28,261 nucleotides of DNA from Tritrichomonas foetus (Eukaryota; Parabasalia; Tritrichomonadida; Tritrichomonadidae). Within the stretch, counting starts at the first letter, position 1. Every line of letters begins with the position of its first letter. The stretch spans positions 1 through 28,261 of the forward strand of contig MLAK01001190.1 of the NCBI GenBank assembly GCA_001839685.1, given 5' to 3'. The position numbers were made by a program, and so were the translations under genes. This document shows, piece by piece, positions 27,057 through 28,261 of the stretch. A model generated the notes under the pieces. That model searched no databases. It was not told the origin of the DNA and saw only the letters and a program-made list of their open reading frames with translations.

Positions 27057-27948
27057 TCATATTGATATAATTGGATTTATCCATAGATTAACAAATTGTG
27101 GATAATGAACAGTTATCTGATCCAATGCGAAAAGGAATTTACACATTTTTATATAAGAACCAAAGAATTCAATATTGGTGAGATCATGAAAGTTCTTTCC
27201 ACATGATGATGGTCCTGCTTGTATATGTCGAATGAATTGTTATCGTGATTTTTGTAGCTTCTTATTTGTGATTTCAAATACATAAATTTGACTTAGAGAA
27301 GAAAATAATTGGTCAATTGAATGTGAATCAATTTATTCCCAATCATTTCCATCATTTGAAAAATTTTCCATGAACGAAGATGATTTGAAACATTCCAATT
27401 TGACGTTTTTAATGAATAATTTGACAAAGAAATTTGGTGATTTTTAAAATTATAGCAAAGATAGGAATTGTCACCAACTTTTGATAAATAGCAATAGCTT
27501 GTATAGTTATAATCAAAAAGAGATGAAAATAATCAACCTCTACTGATGTTTCATGTGATGCCAATAATTCCTGATTCGTAAACATTTTTTCCAGTTTGTT
27601 TTGTTAATTCTGAAACAATTCCTTCAAATGTTTTGATGTAACAAATTTGATATGATTTGTTTAGAATTTTATTTTTTCATCGATTCACAACATATTTATT
27701 GTTCTTTAATTCGTGTTTATTGTGATTGTTGTTGTTTTATAAGTTGATAAATTAATGTTGTTGAATGTTTTGGTTGATCATAATCACAAAATAATGGATG
27801 TGATATTAATTTTTTGATATCTTCTTCATTCATTTCTTCATAATTGAAAAATGCTGAAATGACTTTTAAATTGATATCTTTTTTCTTTCTCTGTATTATG
27901 TTCTTTATTTTGTTCTTTATTTTTCTGGTCTGATGCAAATTCTTTCAT
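27057..27948 (-). pseudogene. Decayed gene with F5/8 type C (discoidin)-like domain
   Basis: Reading the minus strand across frames gives consecutive pieces of a trichomonad protein type with an N-terminal helical part and a discoidin-like C-terminal domain. Pieces in order are YEEMNEEDIKKLISHPLF (about 27840), KTFEGIVSELTKQTGKNVYE (about 27630), NYSLKTSNWNVSNHLRSWKI (about 27420-27364), SNDGNDWE (about 27360), FIRHIQAGPSSCGKNFHDL (about 27235) and NIEFFGSY (ending 27153). These match the order Y-S-I-R-S...W-x-I-x-G-S-N-D...W...I-R-x-x-Q-T-G-P...L-x-x-x-E-x-F-G. Stops interrupt it (after QQSQ, GIIGIT, NDWE and KSR) and at least one frameshift falls between WKI and SNDG. It is thus non-functional as assembled. 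The domain name comes from pattern memory, not a search. Confidence 0.55.
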
Positions 27949-28001
27949 CAAAATGAAAAAAATATTTTTTTTTGTAAAATTTGAGTTCACTATTGCGAAT
28001 A

Positions 28002-28018
28002 TGTTCATCACATGAACA
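28002..28018. repeat. Palindrome TGTTCAT-N3-ATGAACA, copy 1
   Basis: Perfect 7-bp arms around CAC, upstream of the decayed gene. An identical-arm copy lies 58 nt further on. Confidence 0.6.
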
Positions 28019-28059
28019 ATTTTTTATTCAGAATTTTTTTTATTTGTAGTACATATTTT

Positions 28060-28076
28060 TGTTCATATTATGAACA
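28060..28076. repeat. Palindrome TGTTCAT-N3-ATGAACA, copy 2
   Basis: The same arms as the copy at 28002, with spacer ATT. Identical arms and spacer length with different spacer bases suggest a recognised site rather than chance. Confidence 0.6.
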
Positions 28077-28229
28077 TAGTATTATGAATCATGAAAAAGT
28101 ATTATTTTTGTTGATTCGAAAACTCATCAAATGAGAAAATTTGAATATAAAATGATTCAGAATAGAATATTTCCTAATTCCTATCATAAATTTCCATTGG
28201 TCATTATATCCTCCTATATGAAAGGTTTA

Positions 28230-28261
28230 CAAAATGGTCCCCCAAAGATTTTGTGGGACCA
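28230..28261. repeat. Nested inverted repeat at the right edge
   Basis: TGGTCCC (28235-28241) pairs with GGGACCA (28255-28261), and an overlapping pair ACAAAAT / ATTTTGT sits in the same stretch. The last base of the window is the end of an arm, so a larger element may continue beyond it. Confidence 0.4.

Noticed and set aside
27717..27938. 73-codon frame as a stand-alone gene
   Set aside because: Its start codon is not ATG, and downstream sequence in other frames continues the same protein type, so it is one piece of the decayed discoidin-type gene.
1..28261. CRISPR array, tRNA or rRNA genes
   Set aside because: I saw no regularly spaced identical repeats, no tRNA B-box in a plausible cloverleaf and no rRNA-like conserved block. 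A covariance-model scan would be needed to exclude small divergent RNAs.

Overview
The window looks like nuclear DNA of a parabasalid protist (a trichomonad, plausibly Tritrichomonas or a close relative). It is AT-rich, with compact genes on both strands and short AT-rich spacers. Several genes start 6-13 nt after a TCA(C/T)(A/T) trichomonad-type initiator. The gene content also fits: a long [FeFe]-hydrogenase with a hydrogenosome-type leader, a DUF3447/ankyrin gene, a polytopic PAS-cyclase, and a repeat-rich Pmp-like surface protein. Species assignment is inference.

Layout. 1-735: contig-end-like DNA with Ns, a C-rich patch and a GC-rich hairpin. 736-4002 (+): long coiled-coil protein. 4263-6104 (+): DUF3447/ankyrin gene whose C-terminal repeats are interrupted. 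6189-7958 (-): [FeFe]-hydrogenase. 8759-10037 (-): U2AF large subunit, with a 7-nt first exon and a 34-nt intron that I infer from the sequence. 10464-12656 (-): NSF/Sec18 ATPase. 13207-13821 (+): TFIIA large subunit. 14148-14489 (-): small unknown basic protein. 14599-15294 (+): UVRAG/Vps38/Atg14-like protein. 15763-18141 (-): surface protein with 28 phenylalanine hexapeptides. 18511-19011 (-): DHFR-family protein. 19346-23806 (-): PAS plus class III cyclase-like membrane protein. 24185-24289 (-): small ORF behind three TTCGTCC repeats. 24768-26429 (-): tubulin-tyrosine-ligase-like protein. 27057-27948 (-): decayed gene with a discoidin (F5/8 C)-like domain.

The genes do not form a pathway cluster. 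Themes present are basal gene expression (U2AF, TFIIA), membrane traffic (NSF, Vps38-like), hydrogenosome metabolism, cyclic-nucleotide-type signalling, cytoskeleton modification and surface display.

The most notable points are active-site departures from family norms. The cyclase domain lacks both metal aspartates but keeps the substrate-binding set, like the C2 half of mammalian cyclases. The hydrogenase keeps its H-cluster cysteines but has Asn in place of the proton-relay Cys. NSF D2 has lost its Walker A Lys. The probable U2AF intron and the 28-copy hexapeptide stalk are also notable. I did not recognise a complete new multi-gene system.
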